Notes under the pieces: generated by a model
Databases searched by the model: none
Told to the model about the DNA's origin: nothing
The model's input: only the letters and a program-made list of their open reading frames with translations
Assembly: GCA_019116805.1 (NCBI GenBank)
Contig: DXAV01000041.1
Coordinates: 1 to 64,000 of the forward strand
Reading direction: 5' to 3'
DNA from: Candidatus Bacteroides merdavium
GTDB taxonomy: Bacteria; Bacteroidota; Bacteroidia; Bacteroidales; Bacteroidaceae
DNA length: 64,000 nt
Program-made: the position numbers and the translations under genes
Shown: one piece after another, positions 19,321-27,023 of the stretch
How the letters are laid out: each line of letters begins with the position of its first letter
Position numbering within the stretch: position 1 is the first letter of the stretch

Positions 19321-20730
19321 ATGAGAATCAAGAACATTTTTTTTGCATTTTGTTGTTTGTGCCTGGCTGCTTGTTGTGGCCCGAAGCAAGCGAATCATGT
19401 GTACAACGTCATGGACTATGGTGCCGTGGGCGACGGGCTAACCGATGATGCGACCGCTATCCAGAAAGCTATTGACGCCTGTACACAGGCTGGTGGAGGG
19501 CAGGTATTGATACCTGCCGGGCATACTTTCCTGTGTAGTCCCTTCAAATTGGCATCGTTTGTGGAGTTGCATTTGGAAGCCAACTCTCGTTTGTTGGCGA
19601 ATCCTGATGAGTCCGTTTATACCGAAAGTGCTTTTCGTGAGAATCGTGGAGAAGGCATGATGTGGATCAGTGGAAAGGATTTGAAACAGGTTTCCATCAC
19701 CGGAACAGGAACTATTGACGGGAATGGCGTGGCATTCATGGGACAGGAGCTGGAAGACTCGTACGAACTGAAACCTGTGACTGATTTCGACCCACGTCCG
19801 CATGTTCTGACGTTGGAAGCTATTGATCGTTTGGTCATTCGCGACGTGACTATCTGTAATAGCCCTTACTGGACTGTACATCTCATCGGTTGCAAGGATG
19901 CGGTGATAGACGGCATTAGTATTCGTAATAACTTAAAGATACGTAACGGTGATGGTATTGATGTGGACCATTCGCGTCACGTGCGCATTGCCAATTGCTA
20001 TATAGAGTCGGGTGACGACTGTATCTGTCTGAAAAATCGTCGTGAATTTGAGGAATATGGTTCTTGTGAGGATGTGGTGGTAACTAACTGTACCATGGTA
20101 TCTCGTTCGTGTGCTATTAAAATCGGTTCCGAGAATATGGATGCCATTAATAATGTGTTGTTCAATAATTGTGTCATTCGCGACAGTAACCGTGGTATTG
20201 GCATCCAAAACCGAGATGAAGGTACGGTGACCAATGTCGTGTTTGACAATATGATTGTTGATTGCCGTCTGTGGTCAGACGTGTGGTGGGGTAAGGCAGA
20301 ACCGATTTATGTGACTTCTTATCCGCGTGCTGTGGGTAATCATAAGGATGCCGGATGGCGTTTCCCTAAAGGAGCAACTGAAGGGCGTTGCGGTGAGGTG
20401 AGTCGCATCTGGTTTTCCAATGTGAAGTGTATAAGCGAGAATGGCGTGTTTGTTGGTGGTGATGTCCCTGGGAAGGTTAACCATATCTATTTTGATGATA
20501 TTGATATCCAGTTGTTGAAACGGACGGATTATCTTGGCGGTGTCTATGACAAACGCCCCTGCCAAGGTGAGGGCTTTGTGAATGATAAGGTCTATGGCTT
20601 CTACATTGATACAGCTAGTGACATCTTTATCAATAATCCCCGTTTGACATGGGGGGACACTCGTCCTGTGACGGCTTCTGGCGAGTTGTTGAAGCAGAAG
20701 GCTTCGACAAATGTTGTGGTGACCCGATAA
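19321..20730 (+). CDS. GH28 (polygalacturonase-like) lipoprotein
   Basis: A 469-residue right-handed beta-helix protein with a lipobox (LAACCGP). It starts with the pectate-lyase/GH28 cap (YGAVGDGLTDDATAIQKAID). GH28 motifs are visible: NGDGIDVD (N-x-D) near 210 and SGDDCICLK (DD) near 232. The usual GHG segment is replaced by SRSCAIKIGSE, so the conserved His is absent and the substrate subsite must differ from plain polygalacturonate. Many such gut homologues act on modified uronic-acid or rhamnogalacturonan-type linkages. It lies 28 nt after GH92 and 24 nt before the phosphatase, in the same operon. The reaction is uncertain. Confidence 0.82.
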   Translation: MRIKNIFFAFCCLCLAACCGPKQANHVYNVMDYGAVGDGLTDDATAIQKAIDACTQAGGGQVLIPAGHTFLCSPFKLASFVELHLEANSRLLANPDESVYTESAFRENRGEGMMWISGKDLKQVSITGTGTIDGNGVAFMGQELEDSYELKPVTDFDPRPHVLTLEAIDRLVIRDVTICNSPYWTVHLIGCKDAVIDGISIRNNLKIRNGDGIDVDHSRHVRIANCYIESGDDCICLKNRREFEEYGSCEDVVVTNCTMVSRSCAIKIGSENMDAINNVLFNNCVIRDSNRGIGIQNRDEGTVTNVVFDNMIVDCRLWSDVWWGKAEPIYVTSYPRAVGNHKDAGWRFPKGATEGRCGEVSRIWFSNVKCISENGVFVGGDVPGKVNHIYFDDIDIQLLKRTDYLGGVYDKRPCQGEGFVNDKVYGFYIDTASDIFINNPRLTWGDTRPVTASGELLKQKASTNVVVTR

Positions 20731-20754
20731 GCAAACTTTAAATCTTGATGTGTT

Positions 20755-22017
20755 ATGAACAGACTAGTTCTCTTTCTATATGTATGTGTGTGTGCGGTGG
20801 GGATAGCCACCGCACAGTTGAGGCCCACCAACGAAGAACTGGGTAGTATCTATTTTGCGTATCCGGCACCGAACACTGTTCAGACTCCGCCTCCTGTTGG
20901 TTTTGAGGCATTCTATATCTCGCATTATGGGCGTCATGGCTCCCGTTGGCGTACTGATGATATGCACTACAAAGAGGTGGTTGATGTATTCGACTCACTA
21001 GCTACAATTCGTGCCCTTACGCCGTTGGGTGAAGAGGTTCGCGGACGCCTTCATCGGGTGTGGGAGGATGCTCGTGGACGTAGTGGAAACATTACTCCGC
21101 TGGGTGAACGTCAGCATCGCGACATTGCCTACCGTATGTTTACTTCATTCCCGTCGGTCTTTGCCGATAGTGCTGTAGTCGATGCTCGCTCGTCCACGTC
21201 GCTGCGTTGTGCCATGAGCATGAGTTATTTCACAGAAGCCTTGAAGGAGCAAAATCCGCAGTTGCGCGTTAGTCGCCGGGCTTATCAATGCTATATGGAT
21301 TACATTGCTCATACGTCGCCCGAGGCTGAGGCTTTCTGTTCCGATACGGCAGCGTGGCGTACTGACTTCCGCCGTTTTGAGCAGGAACAGATACGGCCGG
21401 AGCGTTTTGTGAAAGCTTTGGTCGCTCCGTCTGTCTGCATGTCGTACGTGCAGGAACGTAAGATTATGGAAGGTCTCTATTGGATTGCTATCGATATGCA
21501 GAATTGTGACCACCTAAAGGGAGTTGACTTCTTTGACCTCTTTACGTACGATGAATTGATGGCTTTGTGGAAGGTGGTGAATGCCCGTATGTATGTATGT
21601 AACGCGGCTGCTCCACTTAATGGGGGGCTGATGCCTCGCCAGGCCTCCGCTTTATTGCGCAATATTGTCGAAAGTGCCGACTTGGCCATAGCTGCTGGAC
21701 AGCCCTGTTCCGATTTGCGTTTCGGACACGATACCCATCTTATCCGCCTGCTTGCGTTGCTGCGCGTGGAGGGATGTGATGGTAGTGAGGTAGATATTGA
21801 GAAGTTCCACTTGGCTTGGCAGGACTACCGCGTCTCGCCGATGGCAGCCAACCTGCAACTCATATTCTTCCGCAATGCCGGGGGGCAAATATTGGTGAAG
21901 TTGCTCCACAACGAACACGAAGTGCGTCTCACCGGTCTTGCCCCTGCCTCTGGTCCTTACTATTACTGGGCGGATTTGCGACGGCATCTTTGGGGGTTGC
22001 TCGATGAAGCTGATTGA
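20755..22017 (+). CDS. Secreted histidine acid phosphatase (MINPP/phytase-like)
   Basis: A 420-residue protein with a signal peptide (1-20). The catalytic RHG motif is present near residue 62 (YGRHGSRW), and a HD-type proton-donor motif appears near 324 (FGHDTHLIRLLALL). Branch-2 histidine phosphatases in Bacteroides include MINPP-like enzymes acting on inositol phosphates. In this glycan operon the substrate could instead be a sugar phosphate. It is the last plus-strand gene and ends 5 nt before the convergent stop of the next gene, with no terminator between. Confidence 0.85.
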   Translation: MNRLVLFLYVCVCAVGIATAQLRPTNEELGSIYFAYPAPNTVQTPPPVGFEAFYISHYGRHGSRWRTDDMHYKEVVDVFDSLATIRALTPLGEEVRGRLHRVWEDARGRSGNITPLGERQHRDIAYRMFTSFPSVFADSAVVDARSSTSLRCAMSMSYFTEALKEQNPQLRVSRRAYQCYMDYIAHTSPEAEAFCSDTAAWRTDFRRFEQEQIRPERFVKALVAPSVCMSYVQERKIMEGLYWIAIDMQNCDHLKGVDFFDLFTYDELMALWKVVNARMYVCNAAAPLNGGLMPRQASALLRNIVESADLAIAAGQPCSDLRFGHDTHLIRLLALLRVEGCDGSEVDIEKFHLAWQDYRVSPMAANLQLIFFRNAGGQILVKLLHNEHEVRLTGLAPASGPYYYWADLRRHLWGLLDEAD

Positions 22018-22022
22018 GAGGC

Positions 22023-22565
22023 TTATTTCCTAATCTCCTCTGCTGTCCAGTTTATTTCCAGTGGATTGTCTTTCATCCGCCATACTAGCGGTAGAGTCGG
22101 ATGGTCCAGTATCCACATTTCTTCATTCTCGACCGTGTCCTTGACATGCAGTAGCGGCAGGCTCAAGGCGCGGTCGTCTGTATCCAGTAGACGGTACGTC
22201 GTTCGGTTATAGTCCATTTCTCCCGTCGTTTTCAGCGTGCGGTATGCTTTGCGTCCTATCATGTATACCGTTTCGCCGGCAGGCAGTGTCACATGGTTCT
22301 TGTCCTCCGGCTGCAGAAAACTAAGTGACGAGCCGTTTTCTACGTTCTCCGGCATCATGGTGTAAGTCCCCGACAGCCATTTCAACTTGCGTTCGATGCC
22401 CCAGATGAGGCTTACGGTGTCATTCTTTTCTTCGAAGCTCATCTCAAAGCGCCGCGTCTGCCCGTGCAGCTTAAAGACGAACAGCAATGTGTCCGGTATC
22501 ACCTGTGCCCCTGCGGCGAGGGACATCCACAGTAAAGTCAGTAGAGTAAGAAGTTTGGTTTTCAT
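22023..22565 (-). CDS. Secreted hypothetical protein in PUL 2
   Basis: A 180-residue protein with a clean signal peptide (about 1-20, ending AAGAQ). I do not recognise the family. The mature part is short and beta-rich by inspection, with no lipobox, membrane span or catalytic motif that I can name. It starts 4 nt after the GH92 stop on the minus strand, so it is co-transcribed with GH92. A small periplasmic accessory or binding protein is possible. The signal peptide, dense packing and plausible composition support it being a real gene. Confidence 0.7.
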   Translation of the reverse strand: MKTKLLTLLTLLWMSLAAGAQVIPDTLLFVFKLHGQTRRFEMSFEEKNDTVSLIWGIERKLKWLSGTYTMMPENVENGSSLSFLQPEDKNHVTLPAGETVYMIGRKAYRTLKTTGEMDYNRTTYRLLDTDDRALSLPLLHVKDTVENEEMWILDHPTLPLVWRMKDNPLEINWTAEEIRK

Positions 22566-22569
22566 AATG

Positions 22570-24876
22570 TTATTTCTCTTCCTTGAACATACGTTTTCCC
22601 CACTCGCCCGGTTTGTCGCCCATCTTCAGTATCAGTGTACCACCCTCCATGAGTGTGGCGTGGCGCAGGGCTGAGTAGGGGTAATTCTTGCCGTTTAGTG
22701 TGGCCGATATGATGTGACGATTCCGCTCTGACAGCCCTTCGGTTATGATGCGGAATTGGCGACCGTTCGCCAGATGGAACGTTACCTCCCGCAGCATCGG
22801 TGCGTGGATGAGGTAATAGTCCTGTCCTCCGTTAGGATAGAGCGGCATCATGTGGAACGCCAGCCACGATGACATTGCTCCCGCATCGTCCCTGCCTGGC
22901 AGACCGTCTGCTTTTGCACTGAAGTGCTGCCCTACGATTTCACGCACCCGATCCGCACTGCGGTCGGGTTTCCCTATCCAGTGATACAGATACGGCGTGA
23001 GAAAGGCCGGTTCGTTGTTCACATTGTAATAGCCGTGATCGAAAAATGTGTCCAGCCTTCGTTCGAAAGCCTCGGCTCCTCCACACATCGCTATCAGCCC
23101 CGGTACGTCGTGGGGCACGCTTAGCGAGTATTCCCACGACGAACCCTCGTAGAAAAATGTATTCCACCACGGCGTGTACCATGGCCCTTCTGACGTCACG
23201 GGCGTGTAGACATACTTCGGCTTGCGCAGTCGGCTGTGTCCATAGGTCAGGCTGTCCAGCCAGTTGCCCTGTGCGTCGCGCGGCATAATGAAGCCCCGTG
23301 CACCGTCGTGCTCATAGTCAGAGCGCCAAAGATTTTTCCAGCTTTCGCTTTGCTTCAAGTACTGCTTTGCCAGATCCTTCTTACCCATGCCTTTCGCTAC
23401 CAGATAGATGGCATAGTCACAGTAGCTGTATTCTACCGTGCGGTTACCCGCACGTGGAATGCCCCAAGGCACATAGCCCAAGTGTAGATATTCGTCCAGT
23501 CCGCCCCGGCCTTCCGCCTCGTGGTGTCCGCCTGGATCCACGGTGGCGTCTTTCAGCATCGCCTCCAGTGCCAGGTCCCAGTCGATACCCTGTAAGCCCT
23601 TCACGTAGGCGTCTGCTATCATCACTTCTGCGTTCGAGCCTCCTTGCGTGCGTCCGTTACAGTTACCGCTACGTGCGTCAGGAAGGTATCCGTCCCGTTT
23701 GTAGATATATAGTAATGACTGCACTAAGTCTGCCTCGCGCTTCGGATCCATCAGTGTAAGTAGTGGTGTGCTTGTGCGGTATGTGTCCCAGATGGCATAA
23801 TAATCATCGTAGTAAGGTTGCGGGTCATTCCACAACGGATTTTCTCCCGTTCGGTCCGCCGGCATCATCAGGGCATGGTAGATGGCCGTGTAGAACATAC
23901 GTTTTTGTTCCTCCGGCGTGTCGTTTGCTATCGAGATGCGTCCCAGCAGCTCCTCCCAGGTATTCAGCAGCCGTCGGTACACCTTCTCCATGGACCATTC
24001 CGGCAAGTCATGGTGTGCGTTGTGGCGTGCCCGTCCCGTGCTCAGGAATGAGATACCCACCCTTAGATGCACTTGATTTTCTTCCCCGCCGAACCGTAGC
24101 AGCGCACCCGTCTTCTGATAAGAATCATATTGTCGTTTCTGGTCCGGGTAGATGCTGTCGCCCTTCCAGGTTGCCGTTTCGATGAAGGGGCGGTCAGTCT
24201 GTGCGTAGAAATACACGGTGTACGCTCTTCCGTTGTTCCATCCACCCCGTATGCGAGTATATCCCTCCACTTCCGTGTCACTGACGATGTTCACTTCCGA
24301 TCCCACAAACTGTTGCGCCTCGCGAGCGTCCGGTACCGGGTTTTCGCCGAGGAAAAATCCTGCGTCGATGGCCAGTCCTTTCAGGGAGTCTGTAGGATAG
24401 GTGAAGCGATACAATGCGGCTCGTTCAGCCGTGGTAATCTCCGTTCGGATGCCGTTTTCGCGGTATGTCGTGCGGTAATATCCCAGTGAGAAGTCTTCTT
24501 CCGCGCGGTGGAAGTAATGGTTAATCTGGTTCATGCCGTTGCAGAAGGGTTGCACCAGAACGTTGCCATACTTCTGTCCGCCTCCCGTCCCGCTGATGTG
24601 GGTCTGTGCGAAGCCGTCCACCCGTGTGGGCATGGGATCCCATCCGTTGTTAGGTGCGGGCGTACAGTCCGGTGAAGGTTTCACCATGCCGAACGGGTAG
24701 GTCGGGCCGATGAATACACGTCCCAGCCCTTCGCTGCCGATGCGCAGGTCTACATATTGCGTTAACAGGAACTCGTCGGCAATCCGGCCGGGCAGTCCCT
24801 CAGCATGGGCGGCGTGTGACGTTCCTGCCAGGATGACTGTCCATGCTGTATAAAGGAATGATTTGATTTTTCGCAT
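22570..24876 (-). CDS. GH92 alpha-mannosidase (second copy)
   Basis: About 768 residues from the ATG at 24876; the longer ORF start at 24909 lies at or upstream of the predicted transcription start and does not improve the signal peptide. The N-terminus is secretory (LYTAWTVILAGTSHAAHAEG). GH92 landmarks are YVDLRIGSEGLGRVFIGPTYPFG, the acid motif EGSSWEYSLSVPHD and the base/calcium motif GRDDAGAMSSW. It is closer to the textbook GH92 pattern than the copy at 16965-19292. It has its own promoter (24917-24947) and is separated from susD by a terminator, so it need not follow SusCD expression. Confidence 0.92.
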   Translation of the reverse strand: MRKIKSFLYTAWTVILAGTSHAAHAEGLPGRIADEFLLTQYVDLRIGSEGLGRVFIGPTYPFGMVKPSPDCTPAPNNGWDPMPTRVDGFAQTHISGTGGGQKYGNVLVQPFCNGMNQINHYFHRAEEDFSLGYYRTTYRENGIRTEITTAERAALYRFTYPTDSLKGLAIDAGFFLGENPVPDAREAQQFVGSEVNIVSDTEVEGYTRIRGGWNNGRAYTVYFYAQTDRPFIETATWKGDSIYPDQKRQYDSYQKTGALLRFGGEENQVHLRVGISFLSTGRARHNAHHDLPEWSMEKVYRRLLNTWEELLGRISIANDTPEEQKRMFYTAIYHALMMPADRTGENPLWNDPQPYYDDYYAIWDTYRTSTPLLTLMDPKREADLVQSLLYIYKRDGYLPDARSGNCNGRTQGGSNAEVMIADAYVKGLQGIDWDLALEAMLKDATVDPGGHHEAEGRGGLDEYLHLGYVPWGIPRAGNRTVEYSYCDYAIYLVAKGMGKKDLAKQYLKQSESWKNLWRSDYEHDGARGFIMPRDAQGNWLDSLTYGHSRLRKPKYVYTPVTSEGPWYTPWWNTFFYEGSSWEYSLSVPHDVPGLIAMCGGAEAFERRLDTFFDHGYYNVNNEPAFLTPYLYHWIGKPDRSADRVREIVGQHFSAKADGLPGRDDAGAMSSWLAFHMMPLYPNGGQDYYLIHAPMLREVTFHLANGRQFRIITEGLSERNRHIISATLNGKNYPYSALRHATLMEGGTLILKMGDKPGEWGKRMFKEEK

Positions 24877-24916
24877 GCTTGTTATTTTATAGGGTAGTGA
24901 AGGTTTCATCTGATTG

Positions 24917-24947
24917 CAAAATTAATAAAAGGCTGCGGAAACGCAAG
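24917..24947 (-). promoter_or_regulatory. Promoter of the GH92-hypothetical operon
   Basis: On the minus strand CTTG (24947-24944), a 19-nt spacer and TAATTTTG (24924-24917) fit the Bacteroides consensus with one mismatch. Initiation near 24911 gives a leader of about 35 nt before the ATG at 24876. Confidence 0.6.
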
Positions 24948-24972
24948 TGACGGCGACATGTCTTTTTGAATA

Positions 24973-24994
24973 AATATCCGCAAGAAGCCGATGC
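24973..24994. repeat. 22-nt dispersed repeat, copy 2
   Basis: Matches 8478-8499 at 21 of 22 positions in the same orientation. It lies just upstream of the GH92 promoter -33 box. Confidence 0.6.
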
Positions 24995-25033
24995 CTGCCC
25001 TCTGTCAGCCTGTTCACACCCAGCGTTCCATAA

Positions 25034-25120
25034 GGTGTGAAGCCTTCACACCTCTTCACGCTTTTAGTGTGAAGGCGTCACATCCGTACTGTGAAGGTGT
25101 CACATTCTTACTGTGAAAGA
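25034..25120. repeat. 22-nt periodic array A (TGTGA/TCACA theme)
   Basis: Units begin TGTGAAGG at 25068 and 25090 and TGTGAAAG at 25112, an exact 22-nt period. Each full unit carries inverted arms TGTGA and TCACA. A perfect 19-nt palindrome (GGTGTGAAG-C-CTTCACACC) precedes them at 25034-25052. The array lies in the 446-nt gap between the susD terminator and the GH92 promoter; nothing else is seen in that gap except the 22-nt dispersed repeat. Confidence 0.7.
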
Positions 25121-25200
25121 AAGAAGAAGCGGACAAGGAGGGAAAAGGGTATTTCGCCACACTTGCCTCCTTCGTACATTGATGTGGTAATTCATGTAAG

Positions 25201-25255
25201 AAAAAGCCTTGCACGTATCCTGTGGAATGGCATTACCGCAGGTTTTGTGCAAGGC
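25201..25255 (-). terminator. Terminator of the PUL 2 susCD operon
   Basis: A 9-bp outer stem (GCCTTGCAC 25206-25214 with GTGCAAGGC 25247-25255) holds an inner stem, and five T follow on the minus strand. It lies 68 nt past the susD stop and should uncouple susCD from the downstream GH92. Confidence 0.75.
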
Positions 25256-25322
25256 CTACATTTTTAAAACTCTAAATAAAACAATCGCTTGCTTTTACCT
25301 TAAAAATGTTTCTGTGTGTTTA

Positions 25323-26999
25323 TTAGTATCCGGCGTTCTGGCTCCAGTTCGTGTTGGCATTCAGTGTATTTACACTCAACGGCCACAGACGATATTGCGG
25401 GTTGGTCGCATCGGGATTGAAGTCGTTCTTGAAGCCCCAGTCGCGTTCGAAGTCACCGAAACGGATCAAGTCGTTACGACGCCAGTGCTCGTCCAGGAAC
25501 TCACGGCCACGTTCGTCCAAAATCTCTTGCAGGCTTGGATTGTGGTCCAAGAGCGGAGCGTTGACGTATCCACGGATTTGGTTGAACAGGCTCTGCGGTG
25601 TATCACCGTTGGCAGACGTAGTTGCACCTTGGCGTACAAGGGCTTCGCATTTCATCAGAATAACATCCGCATAACGGAAGATAGGCACATCGTTATCCTG
25701 ATTACGGCTGAACGTGTTGTAATCATTGATGTCGGGGAAGAACTTGATGGAACGATAACCCTGTGTCCAACCTGTTAAATCAGCACCACAATTGAGATCC
25801 GCATTCGGTACTACAGGATTTTCAGGATCACTATAATCTTCTTTTAATGTGATACTCTTTGTGAAAGTTACATCGTTGTCATTATATGTATTGCGTACGG
25901 TAGTCGGTTCACCGGTATTGTTGTCATACTGGTAAACATCGAATGTTTCCATGCCGATATTCTCACCCGTATTACCGGCAATGACATCGTTACGACGGTC
26001 ACCCGGCAGACAGAACAGTTCTACAAACTCCGGAGTCAGCGTCATGTTTCCACCTACAGAGTTACTCATCTCAATGCTGTAGAAACCATTGCTGTTCTGA
26101 CCACGGCGCCAGGTACGGAAGCGGGCGAATGTCATTCCTTGTATAGTTTCTGCATCAAATGGCATGGCATAGATGAAGTCCTTGATCTGCGATCCGTTAG
26201 TGTACATGAACTTCGTCTTGTAGTCATCGCTCAAATCGAAGTAACCGGAAGCAATGACACGGTCGCAAGCGGCGATACAGTCATTCAACTTTTCGTTCTC
26301 GGCCGTAGAAGACCAACTGGCACTGGTTACATCTTGTGTGTACACGTTCCAGTTGATGTACAACTTAGCCAGCAGGGCATCTACCATCCAGCGGGTCGGT
26401 TTCCCGTAAGTAGAGGCATCTACATTTTCATAGCAGTTGTCACGAACAGCGAGCAGTTCTGATTCAATCCAACGGGCTGCTTCGGCGCGTGGTGAGCGGT
26501 CTATAGCCTCGTCTTCCGCCAACAGGTGGTCGATGATAGGCGTGTCGCCCCAATGATCCATAATCATGAAATGGTAGAAAGCACGTACAGCACGTACAGG
26601 AGCTAAATCCTCCTCAGATACGCCACCTTCGCTCAGGTCGAAGATGACACGGTTGCAGTTGGTGATACCGGTCAGCAATTCGTTGAACACGTCTAATTGA
26701 GCGGCCGAGTTTGTCGGGCTGATCATGTGCAGCGAGAAGTTCGCCATATCACGGTTGTTCAGGTAGTCACCGTCGAAACTGACTGCCGTATATTCGTCCG
26801 AGTTACAGGATACGCCTTCATCAAAACGACGCCCGATAGCGGCACGGAACGAATAGAAAGCGTTGCTCATCTGTGCCTCAATGGCAATTTCTGAGTCGGG
26901 CATTTCGGTATATTGCGACTTGATGTCCACATCTAAGTCAGTACAACCGATGGTTGTCAGTGCCAGCAGGGCACCTGTTACTATATTTCTTGTTTTCAT
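25323..26999 (-). CDS. SusD/RagB-family surface glycan-binding lipoprotein (PUL 2)
   Basis: A 558-residue lipoprotein (lipobox LTTIGC, C19) with the SusD fold. The C-terminal motif ILDERGREFLDEHWRRNDLIRFG is a clear family signature. It follows susC by 24 nt on the minus strand and closes the susCD transcript. It should capture the PUL 2 glycan at the cell surface with the SusC at 27024-30041. No SusE/F-type third surface lipoprotein is present in this locus. Confidence 0.93.
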   Translation of the reverse strand: MKTRNIVTGALLALTTIGCTDLDVDIKSQYTEMPDSEIAIEAQMSNAFYSFRAAIGRRFDEGVSCNSDEYTAVSFDGDYLNNRDMANFSLHMISPTNSAAQLDVFNELLTGITNCNRVIFDLSEGGVSEEDLAPVRAVRAFYHFMIMDHWGDTPIIDHLLAEDEAIDRSPRAEAARWIESELLAVRDNCYENVDASTYGKPTRWMVDALLAKLYINWNVYTQDVTSASWSSTAENEKLNDCIAACDRVIASGYFDLSDDYKTKFMYTNGSQIKDFIYAMPFDAETIQGMTFARFRTWRRGQNSNGFYSIEMSNSVGGNMTLTPEFVELFCLPGDRRNDVIAGNTGENIGMETFDVYQYDNNTGEPTTVRNTYNDNDVTFTKSITLKEDYSDPENPVVPNADLNCGADLTGWTQGYRSIKFFPDINDYNTFSRNQDNDVPIFRYADVILMKCEALVRQGATTSANGDTPQSLFNQIRGYVNAPLLDHNPSLQEILDERGREFLDEHWRRNDLIRFGDFERDWGFKNDFNPDATNPQYRLWPLSVNTLNANTNWSQNAGY

Positions 27000-27023
27000 A
27001 TGTTTAATCTCTTATGTTAAGGG

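Noticed and set aside
25068-25104. TGTGA..TCACA dyads as CRP operators
   Set aside because: The spacer is 5 nt, not the 6 nt of CRP sites, and the dyads are better explained as units of a 22-nt array.
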